From the NCBI RefSeq assembly GCF_949628265.1, contig NC_088789.1, positions 22,871,883 to 22,935,882 of the forward strand: a DNA stretch of 64,000 nt, in the 5' to 3' direction. Every line of letters begins with the position of its first letter. Within the stretch, counting starts at the first letter, position 1. This DNA is from Cloeon dipterum (lineage: Eukaryota; Arthropoda; Insecta; Ephemeroptera; Baetidae). Below, piece after piece: positions 22,801 through 34,404 of this stretch. The notes beneath the pieces are model-generated. The model searched no databases. It saw nothing but the letters and a program-made list of their open reading frames with translations, and was not told where the DNA came from. The position numbers and the translations under genes are program-made.

Positions 22801-25800
22801 CATACATAATGACTTTTTTGTATTTAAAATAGTTTCAAATTTAAAAGCCAGGAAATCAGCCACAGCTAAAGCTCTGATTAAATTCGTAAATTGGTCTTTC
22901 AAGGAATCTGTTTATCAATTTTATTTCAAGTGCCCTGAAGGTATACTTGAAAAGCTAAAAAAATTAGACCTGAATTAATTTATATTGTGGCAATTCACTC
23001 AGAAGAATATATAACCGTGTCTATTAGCTCCAAACCGTGCCGCCTGCGGTATCATAACACGCGTTTTGCTTGACCAGAAACGTGCGTCTTTTAAAAATAT
23101 ATCCGTGTGTGGTCAGGTTGCGGTGCGGCCTTGACTACCACACCTGCTCTCATGAATATTCATGCTCTGATTAGAGTCGTTTACCTGGGAGGACATGGTG
23201 ATTTGGTCGGCGCTGTGCTTCTGCCGAAATATGTTGTGCCATCGAATGCAGTCAGAAATGAACTCGCTGTCGCCCCAGTCCGTTTCGATTTGCGCCCACA
23301 TCGGGCTCGGCTCCAGGGGCTGTTTTTTCCTCAGCAACTGCGCCAGCAAAAAGAAAATTTGGGTCAAGTGTGATGTTCGCCGAAATGTTAAAATCGTGAT
23401 TGGTGGGCAATTTTCGTTTCAAGGAGAAATATTTTTTGCACTCGCTCCATTCATTCGGGAAAAGCCACATTGGGACAATGTGGTTTTTTTAACATTTAGG
23501 ATTTTTTCACAAAGAGAGAGAGCCAGGAGCATTTATTTTGTGCAACCTATATTGGAGAATAATTTTCTAATTAATTGGCAAGGATTTTGTTAAAGCTAAT
23601 ATTTATCCAGGAAGCACGGCAATTTTTTTAGGCGAGTAGCTGCAATGTTTGTGTGCTTTTCAAATGACAAGAGCACTGCTGTCTCCCTTCTTGTTGGATA
23701 GACCTCGAAAAATGAATAGAAAACAGTTAAGAGAAATGGTGGTATGATGCAAATTTATAAGAAAATCGTTGTTTGTTTGGTTCATGGTTAAAATGGATAT
23801 TTATACAAGACAACAATGAGCAAACTTTTAATTGTTAGTCCTTCTAACAAAAGTGGTCCATGAAATCTATTGTTTGGGAAATCCCGTAGAATCGCACCAT
23901 TTTGCCCAAAATATTTTCGTCGATCGTCTTCAAGGGAATTTTATGTTTCGTATGAAACCAGATTTTTTTTAAAACAATTGATGTACTCTCCTAGTTTGGC
24001 ATTAATAAATGTCTACAGTTTGCAAAAATTAAATAATTTTAACAGTTTGAAAATTTATTGATTTTCTAAATAAAAATAAACGTTTTTGGTCACTTGATTT
24101 TTATTCCTTTCGTAGTTATCTATCAATTTGTGTGCGAATTATGAGGTTAATTTCTCTTCTAAAGAAACAAATCCTGATTTTCATTGGGAGACCGTGCTCA
24201 CCGCTTGACAAACACATAAAATTTTAGCCAGTTTTTTCGGGAATTTAAACATTTGCTCTTTCCCATGCAATTTTTAGAGAAATTGAGTAACATCGGAGGT
24301 TAATTTTTCCATGATTTTTTCTAAACAGGATCCACTTATATTACGAATTGACTAAAAATGCTGTTTAAAAAAATTTTCACTGCTGCCAAAACGTGTTTAG
24401 CATATCATTTGTTCTGGGAATAGTGTGAATTATTGAGCGGGCGCAAAATCTGCAGAGCTTTGGGCTCAACAGTCACGAGACTTTGAGGCTCCAGCATTGA
24501 TTCCGTTTCCATGACGACTGCACCGCGCCTTTCTCATATTCCACCACAGCCTTTTTGCATCACAAGAATGATTGAAAATGATTGAATCACGTCAGGAATC
24601 TTTTTTTCCCAGATGAGGCAATAAATTTATAGACAAAAAACTAACAGCAGCCACTATACGAATTCGACTTCTTGCTATTTTGTCAATAATTATGTCTTGT
24701 CTGCTGCCATTTAAAACCCGCTTGGCCACTTTTGAATATGCCTGAAGTCAATTTCGTGCGTCACAAATCACTCCGCGTGTCTAGTCTTATATACACATGC
24801 ACACACTCGACTCCATGTGGAGAGCGTGACAAAAATCAGAAAAGCGGCGAGCATAATCTTGATCTGCGCCTTTTGCTTTATCGATTTTCTCTCGAGCACA
24901 TACTCACACGTGGAATTCGGACACTCACAAACACACGAAAGGGCGCGATTACATTTTGCAGCGTTTTGTTTGCCGTGCCAAAGCCGTGTGTCGGAACAAT
25001 CGATTTTTTCCCTCTGGGCTCTTTTTGCAAGGGAAAACTTTTGCTGCCCCACGGCGAGAAAAGTGCAATATCACATCCATCATAAAAGCACAACACGCAG
25101 GGCTACTGCTTTTTCTTTTGTTCTACGAAGAGAGAAACTTTGAGGAAAAAGCTGCAGTGCCAGTTTATAATATCAAGAATCTGAGTTTCACGGCACGTAA
25201 AAAACATGCCTTTTGTTAATTAAGAACATTATTATCAGAACAAAAAGCCCAAAAATCCCTGTTGCCAATCCTTGAGAATTTAGAAATGTGAATTTTTGAA
25301 AAAATAAATGGTAACCATGCTTTTCAAATGGTGAGGACTGTCTTTCTACTTGAAATTCTATTTTACTTCCCAGCTAAGAGTTCCCCTACGTACAGAGTGT
25401 GACACATTGTTGAATAAAACTCGCTGAGAAAATGGTCAGACGCAGTAAATTTTGGAGAAATTATGTAACAAATTAATTTTTTTACTGTAGCAAAAGTCCT
25501 CTTTTTTACATTCCCAACAATTTAAATTATCATTTAAAAATTAAAATTTTTATTCACCTTTCTGAGGACGTCTATGGGCTGCTTCATGTCGCTGATTGGC
25601 GGGATCTCAGGGGGTACCTGGCGCTCCTCGGCCACGAGGGCGAGTCTCCGACGCAGCATTTTCAGCACCTTAGCCTCCTCCTTGCGTCTGTTTAAGGGCG
25701 TCGAACCCTCCTCCTCCTCCGCATCTGCACCGAGAAAGCAGTCGAGTCACGCCAAATCCATATGCACGCGTTGCGTGTCCAAAAGAAACTCAACAAGTTA

Positions 25801-26029
25801 TGCAGCAAAACAACGTTTTTTTCTTTCCTAATTCACTCCCCGTGGGGAATTGGTTCGTGCAGAAGGCGATTAATTCCATTCCACCCCGTGGCTTACTGAG
25901 AGGGGTGGTTTCGCTGTCGTCCTGGTAGTCGGCGCTGGTCTGCCTGCGCTTGGCTTTCTCTGTGTAGACGGCCGCCGCCGCCGACGACGACGTCGCCGGC
26001 CGATCCGTGCTCAGCTGCTGGCTCAGCAT
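19841..26029 (-). CDS. GAPR-1/GLIPR2-like CAP superfamily protein
   Basis: Six minus-strand exons: 26029-25897, 25724-25558, 23337-23185, 21378-21246, 21180-21091, 20157-19841; phases agree, 330 residues. Residues 1-110 are a charged extension (Ala run, EEEE, KRR) with no signal peptide, so the protein is probably intracellular like GAPR-1. The CAP domain spans about 120-290: FISDCIRWHNIFRQKHSA, YAQAWANHLAHTNTF, VALHWYGAMRQYDFF, then GHFTQLVWVSTKQLGLGKAQ and VIVVANYYPPGNVNG, matching GAPR-1 GHFTAMVWKNTKKMGVGKA and FVVARYFPAGNVVNE. The C-terminus is a Ser/Asp-rich tail. GAPR-1 binds Golgi and lipid-raft membranes and Beclin 1. Several residues of the CAP tetrad are replaced: Gln179 for the Glu of GENL, Ala206 for the second Glu, with His227 retained. 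The acceptor of the last exon (gtgcacaaag) is weak, but frame and homology support it. Confidence 0.85.
25230..25535. repeat. Degraded MITE copy in a CAP-gene intron
   Basis: Order of segments follows the copy at 32900-33343: ttgccaat, atgcttttcaaatggt, gactgtctt...acttgaaat, aagagttcccc, ttttggagaaa, tactgtag. Ends are eroded. It lies just downstream (in gene orientation) of the second CAP exon. Confidence 0.65.
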
Positions 26030-26300
26030 TATTATATTTCCACCCTCGTCCCGGCCTATTCACGCCTAGCACCGCATCTCGCACACTGCAGCCCGAGAGC
26101 AAGCAAGGATCCGGCGAAACTGCTCCGCGGCCGATGCTGCGCCGGCGTGCTCCGCTGCCACCCCCGACCAACCCCCGCCTAAATTGCGATGCTGACCTTT
26201 TGCCAAACAGCTCTCGCATATGCACACACACTGCTCTAGACCTTTCCAATTTGGCTTTTTTCCTTCTGCCTTTTGTCCCTCTATTGGGAGCCAAATGACA
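25900..26300 (-). promoter_or_regulatory. CpG-rich 5' end of the CAP-domain gene
   Basis: CpG density is far above the surroundings from the first coding exon through about 26180, consistent with a TATA-less promoter and 5' UTR for the minus-strand gene. No Inr or TATA could be fixed. Confidence 0.4.
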
Positions 26301-29300
26301 ATAAAAAAACGAAGTATTTGGAAAAAGAAGTTAACTCAAGAAATAACGTTAGCGTTTGATTGATCATCCCAACAAATTAGTTTGTATTTTTATCAAACCA
26401 ATTTGGTTCTTTTATACCATGAAAATACTTGAGGAGGTTACAAATTTCTACTACTTTATTGAGAATCATGAATACCAGCCAGGTTGATCAGTTGCCAAGT
26501 AAAATGCTGAACAGGATAAACACGAAATGAAATAAATAAAAAAAAACCGGCTTGTGAATGCGTAAGAAAACGAAAAACCCATTTGCTTATCCCCGATCCC
26601 AAGAAGGAAAAATGTAATATATTGTGTTACGAAACTCCGCAGAGGTGCAATCTCAATGAATTTTTCCATTCGGTTGATTTACAGCGTAAAAAACTTTCCA
26701 CCAGGTAAGAAATATCAGCAATATAGGAGTAAGAAAGGGTATAACCAAGGCTAGCGGAAAGATATATATTAACCGCATCACTTGTCCTAGGCCGAGTTTC
26801 GGCGGAAATAAAATTCAATAATGCACATTGCGTAATATATTATTTCATTATTCATGCTATAAAATTATTTGTACTAGTCTTGGCTCACTTCGGCTTTGTC
26901 CTTCGGGGCAGGGTCTTAGTCACTTGTTTTCCTGGAGTGTCACCCTTTCTCACATGCTTCTCTAATTGTAATTTACTTGTGATACATTAATAATGACTTA
27001 ATGTACATCTAAGAAAATAAAAACACTTAATTACATTATATCAAGCCTAAGTGATTACTTATTATGGCGTAACATTGAATGCGTGATCTAATAAAATCCC
27101 TACTATGTTAGTGTTCCATTATATGATTGAAGATATATTCCTTATGATAAATTTAATCTAAAATCCAAATTTGATCCTTAAGGAATTCATGGGGTGAAGA
27201 CTAGACTCTAGTATTTAAGACAAAAATATATCGAATAATAAAATAGACATGAGATCGAAAATATTACGTAACACAGAGCTCGACTACAATCAGAATTAAA
27301 ATAATTTCAAAAAATTGTGCTAAGTATCAAATCAGTTCTGTTACTACCTTGCACAATTGTTAGAATTATTTTGTAATAAAATTTTTAAACTCTGTCACTG
27401 TTACGAAAATTAAAAAAAAACTGAAATTCTTTTTAAAGTAATTACGAAGCACCGAGGAAGAGGAAAGCAATCGGAGCAAATAAAATGCTGAACGCTGAAA
27501 CTCGGTGGCCTTAATTTTTCTACCTTGCATTCCTTATCTGTTTTTGTCCGCCACTTTTAAATTAAGCGCTTAGCTCTGATCTGGACTTATTTCCTCTCTA
27601 AACACATATGAGTGTTATATGCTTAGTTTTCACGCACTTCTGGTGCTGTTGTCCTTTTCGCCGACCTTGCCCGCTGCGCACTTAGAGGAAGTAGCAGTGA
27701 AATAATTTCAGCAACGTCTTCCTTGCCATCATTAAACTCGCTTCGTGACTCGCTTGCTGATTTTTGCGCGCAATTTATATAAATGTCTTCAAGTTCAAAT
27801 TCAGAAGGATTTAATTTTTGAAGCATTAAATTTGTACACCAGAGGTCGTCTTATTAACAAAATCAAAGGTCCGGAACTGATTTATGATGGCCTTCTCAGC
27901 TTACCTTTTTTAATCGTGGATGATAGTATTTTACTGTCTTGATTGAACAACAGGTTCCCACAGAGCCCAGATAAACACAAACAAATTTCTGATAGAGCAA
28001 AACACTCAAATACTCTGGCCTTGTTCAGAAAAAAATGTCGCGGCCATGGAGGCGGCGAGAATTTACGTTCGCAGATCGAAATAATTTTCATCTCTCTTCT
28101 CTTTTAGCTCGCGTGTTCTGTTGGAAACTCTAAAAATTCGTTCAGACTAGTGCGTTCGCCGGGCATCCGAAAATGCTTGGGTAAATCCGGTACCAGGTAA
28201 TTTTATTCTCTCGTCAGGCCGGTTTTGGGCGGGTTCGGGTTTAGTCTACCGAGTGCGGGTATTTTAAAAACCCCAATCATGCTTCAACTAGTAAAGAACT
28301 CAAACCTCATTCTCTTACGTTCTCAGAACAGAAATTCCAATGCATTGTAATTTTTTTGCACGTTCTTGTTCAATCAGGGAGCGAAAAGAGCTTGGTGGGC
28401 ACCGTGGGCAAAAACCCGCATTAAAAAATGCAGTGCAGTATGTAGTAAAAAGCGTTTTTTCAATTTTAACCAGTTTCTTGCAGGCAATGTTTGCACCTCA
28501 GTTAACAATAATTTTCTAATTATTAGCTCATGGCTCGACTTAAAAAAATTGTGAATGAAAATTTAAAAAAAAATGAGGCAGCAAATGACAATTTAAAAGA
28601 AAATATCTACACTGTAAAGGAAATTTGCGGTCGGAGTGGTCAAAATTTCCTCTACAGTGCAGATTTTTTTCTCTTTTGCAGAATATATTTTAATTTTAAA
28701 ATGCAAATAAAAATACTGCTGATATTAAAGTGCATTTGAAAATAAAATAAAATTTTAATTAATTTTTTTCGACACCTTGGGTGGGCGCACTTGGGCCCTG
28801 AATATCTCGGGTCAAGGCGCGCTCAAGCAATGAGATGAGTTAAAAAATCAGTCACGAGCGGGTTCGAGTTGTTTTCCTTGTTGAAGCAAATAAATACATA
28901 TAGTGTGACATTTGAAAAAACTGTGTTGTTGACTGCAGGCAGTTAATCAAATTAGGACCGAGAAACAGTCAAATTTCAGATTTTGACAAATATCTCGCAA
29001 AATTAAATGGTTTGTCACTGACTATTTGCTTCATTTCGATTCAGCTCGTCACGATCTATTCAATGATATGTAAATTATGAGGTATTAAATTTCCCTTCTG
29101 GTGAAATAATCATATTTTTCCGACGCTATATAACTTTGTAGAAGATTTCCTCGCAATTTGACATGGTAATTTTCCTATCCTATTTAATTGAATGGAATTC
29201 GTAATTTTCCTAGGTAATGTTTATTTGCATTCTTCTCAGGAATAACTTAGGGCATACACGTTGGTAAATCTGAGACACAATGTAAATAAAAGAAATATCC

Positions 29301-29689
29301 AACCTTTCCTCACTGGGTCATTCCATTGAACAAACCCGTATAAAAAATTAAGACACACGCAAGAGCCGGCTATGTTTGCAAAAAATTGAGTGCTATTTGG
29401 GTAACATTCTGGGTAATGCGTCATTTTTGCCGTAGGTCCAAGACACATTGACTCATATATCGCTCCAGTTTTGCCCCGCGTTTAGCACACAAATAATAAA
29501 TGATTTTTGCGTAACAACAGCAGTTGACGCTGGCAGGCGGTTATTTATTTTAAGAAATTAAGAACAGAGCGAGAAAGTAGCCATGGTACTTTCGCAACGG
29601 TTGCTTGAAAAAATACGCGCGTCTTCATCGCATATTTTGGGATTTGAGCGAATTGAAACAAGAGTAGAGTACATTAGGATACAAAATAA
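26301..29689. other. Intergenic AT-rich stretch without a recognisable gene
   Basis: Read on both strands. Only short open frames without family resemblance were found. A 33-codon minus-strand frame near 26880-26985 ends in a Lys/Arg/Pro-rich stretch but has no start, splice context or recognisable homology. Confidence 0.5.
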
Positions 29690-29695
29690 TTTATT
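29690..29695 (-). other. Poly(A) signal of the takeout-like gene
   Basis: Minus-strand AATAAA about 160 bp after the stop. Another AATAAA at 29846-29851 is only four bases after the stop and seems too close to be the sole signal. A short (AG)n run sits at about 29829-29842. Confidence 0.45.
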
Positions 29696-29854
29696 TTTGT
29701 TTTTTTGAACAGCATTTCGCACCTTTCAAACCGAATGTTTCATGAAAGGTCGGCCTCTCAGCAGAGCAAACAACCTTATTAGGACACAACGAGGAAATAA
29801 TTAATATTTACAAAAGCGTACAGGTGCAGAGAGAGAGAGAGAGGATTTATTTTA

Positions 29855-31248
29855 TCACTCGAGGGCAGACGACACAGCCAGATTTTTTGCCATGAATTCC
29901 GCGGTCCTCTTCATGACGCCGCCGAAGTTTTCATTCAGCTGCGAAGACATCAGACCCAAAATCTCAGAGCCGCTCGCCGACAGGAAAATGTTGTACAGCT
30001 CTAAAGAAAATAAATTAAAATTTTGTTTTTACGAAAATTGTCTCATCGACTCACCTCGTGCGACGACGTTTCCAGTGTTCAGTCGGTCCACCCTCATCTT
30101 GGACTTCTTAGGCGCGAAGTTGACTTCCACGTTCTCAATCTGGACGGTGTCCTCGTCCTTCATGCTATACGAGATGCGCAGGTGCAAGCTCACGTCATCT
30201 GAAGGGATGGAATTGATTTAAATTCAATGAGAAAAAAAATGTGACTAAGGGAGTTTTCACCGAAAGTGTTGGTCATGGAACCGCCACCCGACGCCTTGAT
30301 CACAATCAACTTGCCAGAGTTGACGTAGTTGGAGGTCATCATGACCTCAGGTATGTGCAGGGTCATTTCCAACGGATTGGCAACTCTGAGGGAAAAAATT
30401 ATTCTCTGGTTTCTCACTTGATTGATTATTTTTTACTTGAGTTTTGACACTCTCGCGTTGGTCAGGCCGGTGAATTGCGGTGCCAGGAAGTTCATTTTAA
30501 ACTGGTCCGAGCCGGCGTTGACGGTCAAGTTCAAAGGATCTGACTTCAACGGATCCATCGACTCGAAATCCAACTCCGGCACTCCTGCAATTAAGATAAT
30601 TGTGGAGTGTGTCCATTAGTGGATAGAAGAAGGAACCTTTCCTAAGAGCCTATCTAAATTACGGTGTTCCTTTGAAAGGAATTCTTTGTCTTGTTGTCAC
30701 AATATTTATTTTATTTATTCCTACCTCGAACCACTCCTTGAATGACACCAGTCAGCAGAGCGGCGTAGCAAGCTGCATTCTCCTGACCACCCTTTGGACA
30801 CTTCTTTTTGACCAGGTGAGCTGTAAATAAATAAATAAATAAAACATGATCAAGAAATTCAGAAATAAAATGAATTATATAATCTTAAAAAAATCCATTC
30901 TAAAAATTTGTGTCGAAAGTTTTTTTTTAATTTCTGATTTAGAGCACTGCAGTAAAAATTCCTCAGCAAATGAATATTGGATATAATTACAGGAAAAAAT
31001 TTATCAAATTGTTATAGTCTGTTCAGAAAAAAAGACGGATTTTGTCCTCGTCCAAAGATTAATATTGGAATGAAATTTCGAATAAAGTCCTTTTTCCCAA
31101 AATCCCGAAAAATATTTCTCTGGTGAAAATTCCCTCGAAAATAAATTCCGAGTGGATTTTGAGACTCACAGAGATCAGTAGTTGCTGCAGAAACACAGGT
31201 GGCCACTATTGCCAGGAGAGTGAGTGCGTTGCTCAGGGAGAAGGGCAT
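29855..31248 (-). CDS. Takeout / juvenile hormone-binding family secreted protein
   Basis: Six minus-strand exons: 31248-31170, 30820-30725, 30584-30437, 30385-30261, 30198-30055, 30000-29855; phases agree, 245 residues, the usual length for the family. Residues 1-21 (MPFSLSNALTLLAIVATCVSA) form a signal peptide, so the product is secreted. Cys34 and Cys44 match the conserved N-terminal disulfide pair. VIQGVVRGVPELDFESMDPL resembles the takeout motif with IPELGIPSLDPL. The later GLTNARVSKLK and the C-terminal NTGNVVARELYNIFLSASGS fit the elongated TULIP-type lipid-binding fold. Such proteins bind hydrophobic ligands such as juvenile hormone in haemolymph or sensory fluid; the ligand here is unknown. 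The start is the ATG at 31248; the frame is open further upstream only from a TTG. The signal peptide is in its own short exon, with a phase-1 intron after it. Confidence 0.85.
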
Positions 31249-31400
31249 CTTGGTGCGTGCGTGGCTGGTGGTCGCGAGCAACTGTTCTCACGGAGCCAAG
31301 AAGCACCGACTCTTCAGTGCCCCCTTCTTCCTAAAGCACAGGCTGGAGCCCCTCTCCTGGGCACGAGTCGAGGTCACGGCTGCGGTCACGTTTGCTCGCG

Positions 31401-31432
31401 GCTGACTAATTTGCACCTCGATCCAATGTATA
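31401..31432 (-). promoter_or_regulatory. Core promoter of the takeout-like gene (TATA + initiator)
   Basis: On the minus strand TATACAT (31432-31426) lies about 29 bp upstream of TCAGC (31405-31401), a fair arthropod initiator. This would give a 5' UTR of about 155 bases ending at the ATG at 31248. Spacing is the main support. Confidence 0.45.
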
Positions 31433-32619
31433 TGGAACCGAACGAGCGGTAGTCCGTGCTGGCAAGAGGAAGTAAAAAACGCGTCTGATTTTTAAACCGT
31501 GCATCTTTTAAGGTGCTCCTTTGTTTAGATATGCTAATTTAATCTCTGCTCCACGCGCGTTGGCCCTGTGATGAAACGCATGTTAAATGGGTTATATTTC
31601 CGGAATTTAAATAATTTTTAGACACTTAACAATTTGTCGCTGTTACGCATGGTGGATAGATAAAATATAATGAATGCATCAAGATATAATATATTTGTTA
31701 AAATTATAATAACAGTCTTTTTGAGATTTCCCAACAGTCATTTGTTAAATATATTTCAAATTGATGTCATTATAATCCTAAGGTTGTAAAACTCCTCAGT
31801 TGTTATTCAATTAGGAGCATATATGATGCACTTTCACTTCTCTGCTCGATCTTGTTTGCTTAACCAGTTTTCTGCCTATTTGCACCAGGCGGCGATGACC
31901 ATAACAATTAAAATAGATATAAATAGCCTGGCACGAATGTTTGAGAAAACCAGCGAAGAGACGAGTGGATATTTTAAAAACACCGCAGGTGTGTTTTAAT
32001 TCCTTACTCGGACTGAAAATATTTGAAAATTTGCTTCTCACTTAGTTTGAACATTTTAAGACATGGGCTGAACATTGTTTGAAAATTTGATCTATATCTC
32101 ATTGCTTTTATGATTAAGACCTCCTAAACTGATTGAATCGTTTCACAAGATCGCTGAAATAAAAAGCGTTATACTCTCTAAAATTATTTCCTTGTTACTC
32201 TGTTACTTCATAAGAAATTCCAGACCGCACACTTAAAAGCTTAAACTTTGCTTATTTCGTGAATTTCTCATTTCTCATGTCTTACGACAATGGTGGAAAC
32301 CATATTTTGTCATTTATTATGTAATTCTTAATAATGTGACCGCTAAACTAGAAAACTGCACAGACGCACAACAAAGGTGGTTGGACCAAAAATTAAAATT
32401 TTCTGGTAAAATGTACGCTAGCTAGGAATAAAAATTAAATGCTGAATGGGTTTGAAGACCATTTAAATTACTTACAATGAAGCTAAATATATTTAGTAAA
32501 TATTTTTTTGTTTGTGAATTCAAAAAGCTGTGTGAGGAACATTCTTGTAATTCTTGACTTGTTCTCTTCTTGATAATCCACCAGTTATAAGTGCCCCTTG
32601 GTGTTCAAAGAGAAAAATA

Positions 32620-32770
32620 AATGTCGCCAGCGGTTACTTTAAGGTAAATCCACTGGGATATTAGACTAAATCCTGCCACCATGCATTCTTAAATAAGAAT
32701 TATTTCTTTTGATGTACTGGAAACAAAAATCAATTCAGCCAGTCACCGGAGAGCCGTAAAAAATATTTAA
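32620..32770. repeat. Dispersed repeat family 2 copy
   Basis: Shares with 18715-18860 a gtcgccag(c/t)ggtt(a/g)cttt start and, about 80 bp on, tttcttt(t/g)gatgt(a/g)ct..aaacaaaaat, then a gattggctg/cagccagtc-type block. Similarity is patchy, as for an old copy. Confidence 0.5.
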
Positions 32771-32899
32771 AAAAAACTCTTTAGGTGATTGCAATTGACG
32801 TATAGCACTAATGTTTGTTTAGCACATCAAAATAAATTAGTTATTCAAGATCAGAATGCACCACAGCATTATTAAGTCCTAAATCGCATTGGAAGTTCC

Positions 32900-33343
32900 T
32901 TAAAGAGGAATGATACTGCAAAAGCCTGTAAAATGCTTGTTGCCAATGCATAAACTCGTCCCTTAGGATTCAGTTACAGCCTAAATTGACCTAAGGAGCG
33001 CTGTAATTTTTTGAGGAAATTGGCTGGAAAGTTACCGTGCTTTTCAAATGGTAATGGCTGTCTCCTAACTTGAAATCCGATTTAATTAACCAACCAAGAG
33101 TTTCCCCCAATAAGTGGCATACACCGTTGGACGGATCTCGACGAGAGGAATCGGAATATGCCAAGAAAATATGTTCAAGCACTATACATTTTGGAGAAAA
33201 TTGGCAAAATTTGAATTTTTAGTGTAAGAAGGTCCATTTTTTATTATTGCAAAATGTTGAACAAATTGTTAATCGATCAATTGTTTGTGGCATCCAACAA
33301 TTTAAATAATTTTCAATTGTTGCCCAGTATCATTCCACTTTAA
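32900..33343. repeat. Complete MITE copy flanked by TTAA
   Basis: TTAA at 32900-32903 and 33340-33343 bracket terminal inverted repeats AGAGGAATGATACTG and the complement of AGTGGAATGATACTG. Sequence matches the nested copy at 1045-1489 in inverse orientation along the full 440 bp. It is the cleanest uninterrupted reference copy in the window. Confidence 0.85.
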
Positions 33344-33354
33344 AGTCATAAAGT

Positions 33355-33385
33355 AGTATACGGTGGCGTTATCTGTTGGTTCCAA
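33355..33385. repeat. Short repeat fragment with a (g)gtggcgttatctgttgg motif
   Basis: Resembles 18930-18955 (gatggcgccatctgttag) and 63262-63285 (cggtggtgacatctgttgac). It starts twelve bases after the MITE end and may be part of the family-2 repeat interrupted by that MITE. Confidence 0.4.
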
Positions 33386-34404
33386 CAAAAAGTTTTCGCA
33401 AATGGCGAGTATTGGCATCCAAGTCTATCAAATGTTTTTCACGACCAGTGAGGTGAAATCCTCTGTACAGATTCATTTTATTTTATGAGGCTTGAGGTGC
33501 GAAACAGTACGTGAAAGTGTGCGAAATAATATTTCCTCTTCATAAATTTGAAAAGCGTGTTAAGTAATTTTATTTCTCTCCTCTCAATAGTAATTTTAAT
33601 TAATTTTCTTAATTTTGAAACAGTGATTACTATCCGGAACGAGATGAGTACAATCTATCACTACAATTCCTCAATGATTGAACTAAAAAAGCTAGACTCA
33701 AAATCCAAATGATTTGGCTCACAAATCTTCCGTTTCATGTGTTGATCCAATTAATTATAAAAATTTGATATAATGATTTAATTATCGCAGCTATTGCCTT
33801 GACATTATTCAGATATTCATAAAGCATTGTGAATAGAAAACAAAAACTAAATTAGGTAAATTAGTTTTGTTGAAAAACTAATTAATATCAGATCAAGGAT
33901 TATTGGCAATCAATTGACACAATAATTCCAAATTTTCGATTTCTAAGCTAAGACTTGTCATACATTCTTCAAAATCCTTCTGACAGAGGACCTCTACACA
34001 AGTATTTTTAATTTTTATCTTTTTCATATCTCATTGGTTAACTACATGCCATACATGTAATTCCCTTTATTCTTATGTGCTCTTGCACAAATAGTTAAAA
34101 ATTCCGAAGACAAGTAGTTAAGAGTGTCTTTACGTGTCTTTATCTGATCGGTGGAAAATCACCGGTAATAAAAAGTTCATTGCCAGTTTTTTAATTAATT
34201 TACGATTGCCTTATTCCATCGAGTCACAAAGTTGAACCTCAGACTGCACGCACACGCACATAGTGTGATTTTCCCTCTAGTAAAATCAATGCCATCGAGA
34301 ATAAATGAGAATTTCCCCTCGCGCCACAAATCAGCAGACAGGCCCGGCAAGCCTGGCAGCGCTCGAAGCGGCCACCAACGCAAACTTATTTCAAAACAAG
34401 AAAA

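Larger units (their letters stand above)
31433..34404. other. Intergenic region with repeats
   Basis: No gene seen. It holds a complete MITE copy (32900-33343), a family-2 repeat (about 32620-32770 and 33355-33385) and, at 34200-34404, the likely promoter and short 5' UTR of CCDC43. The rest is AT-rich and unremarkable. Confidence 0.5.

Noticed and set aside
23107-23373. Plus-strand frames over 23107-23593 and 25574-25831
   Set aside because: They are antisense shadows of CAP-gene exons, whose minus-strand frame, splice sites and homology are clear.
26880-26985. Minus-strand 33-codon basic frame (ending ...TLPRRTKPK)
   Set aside because: No start, no adjacent exon and no recognisable family; at best a remnant of a mobile element.
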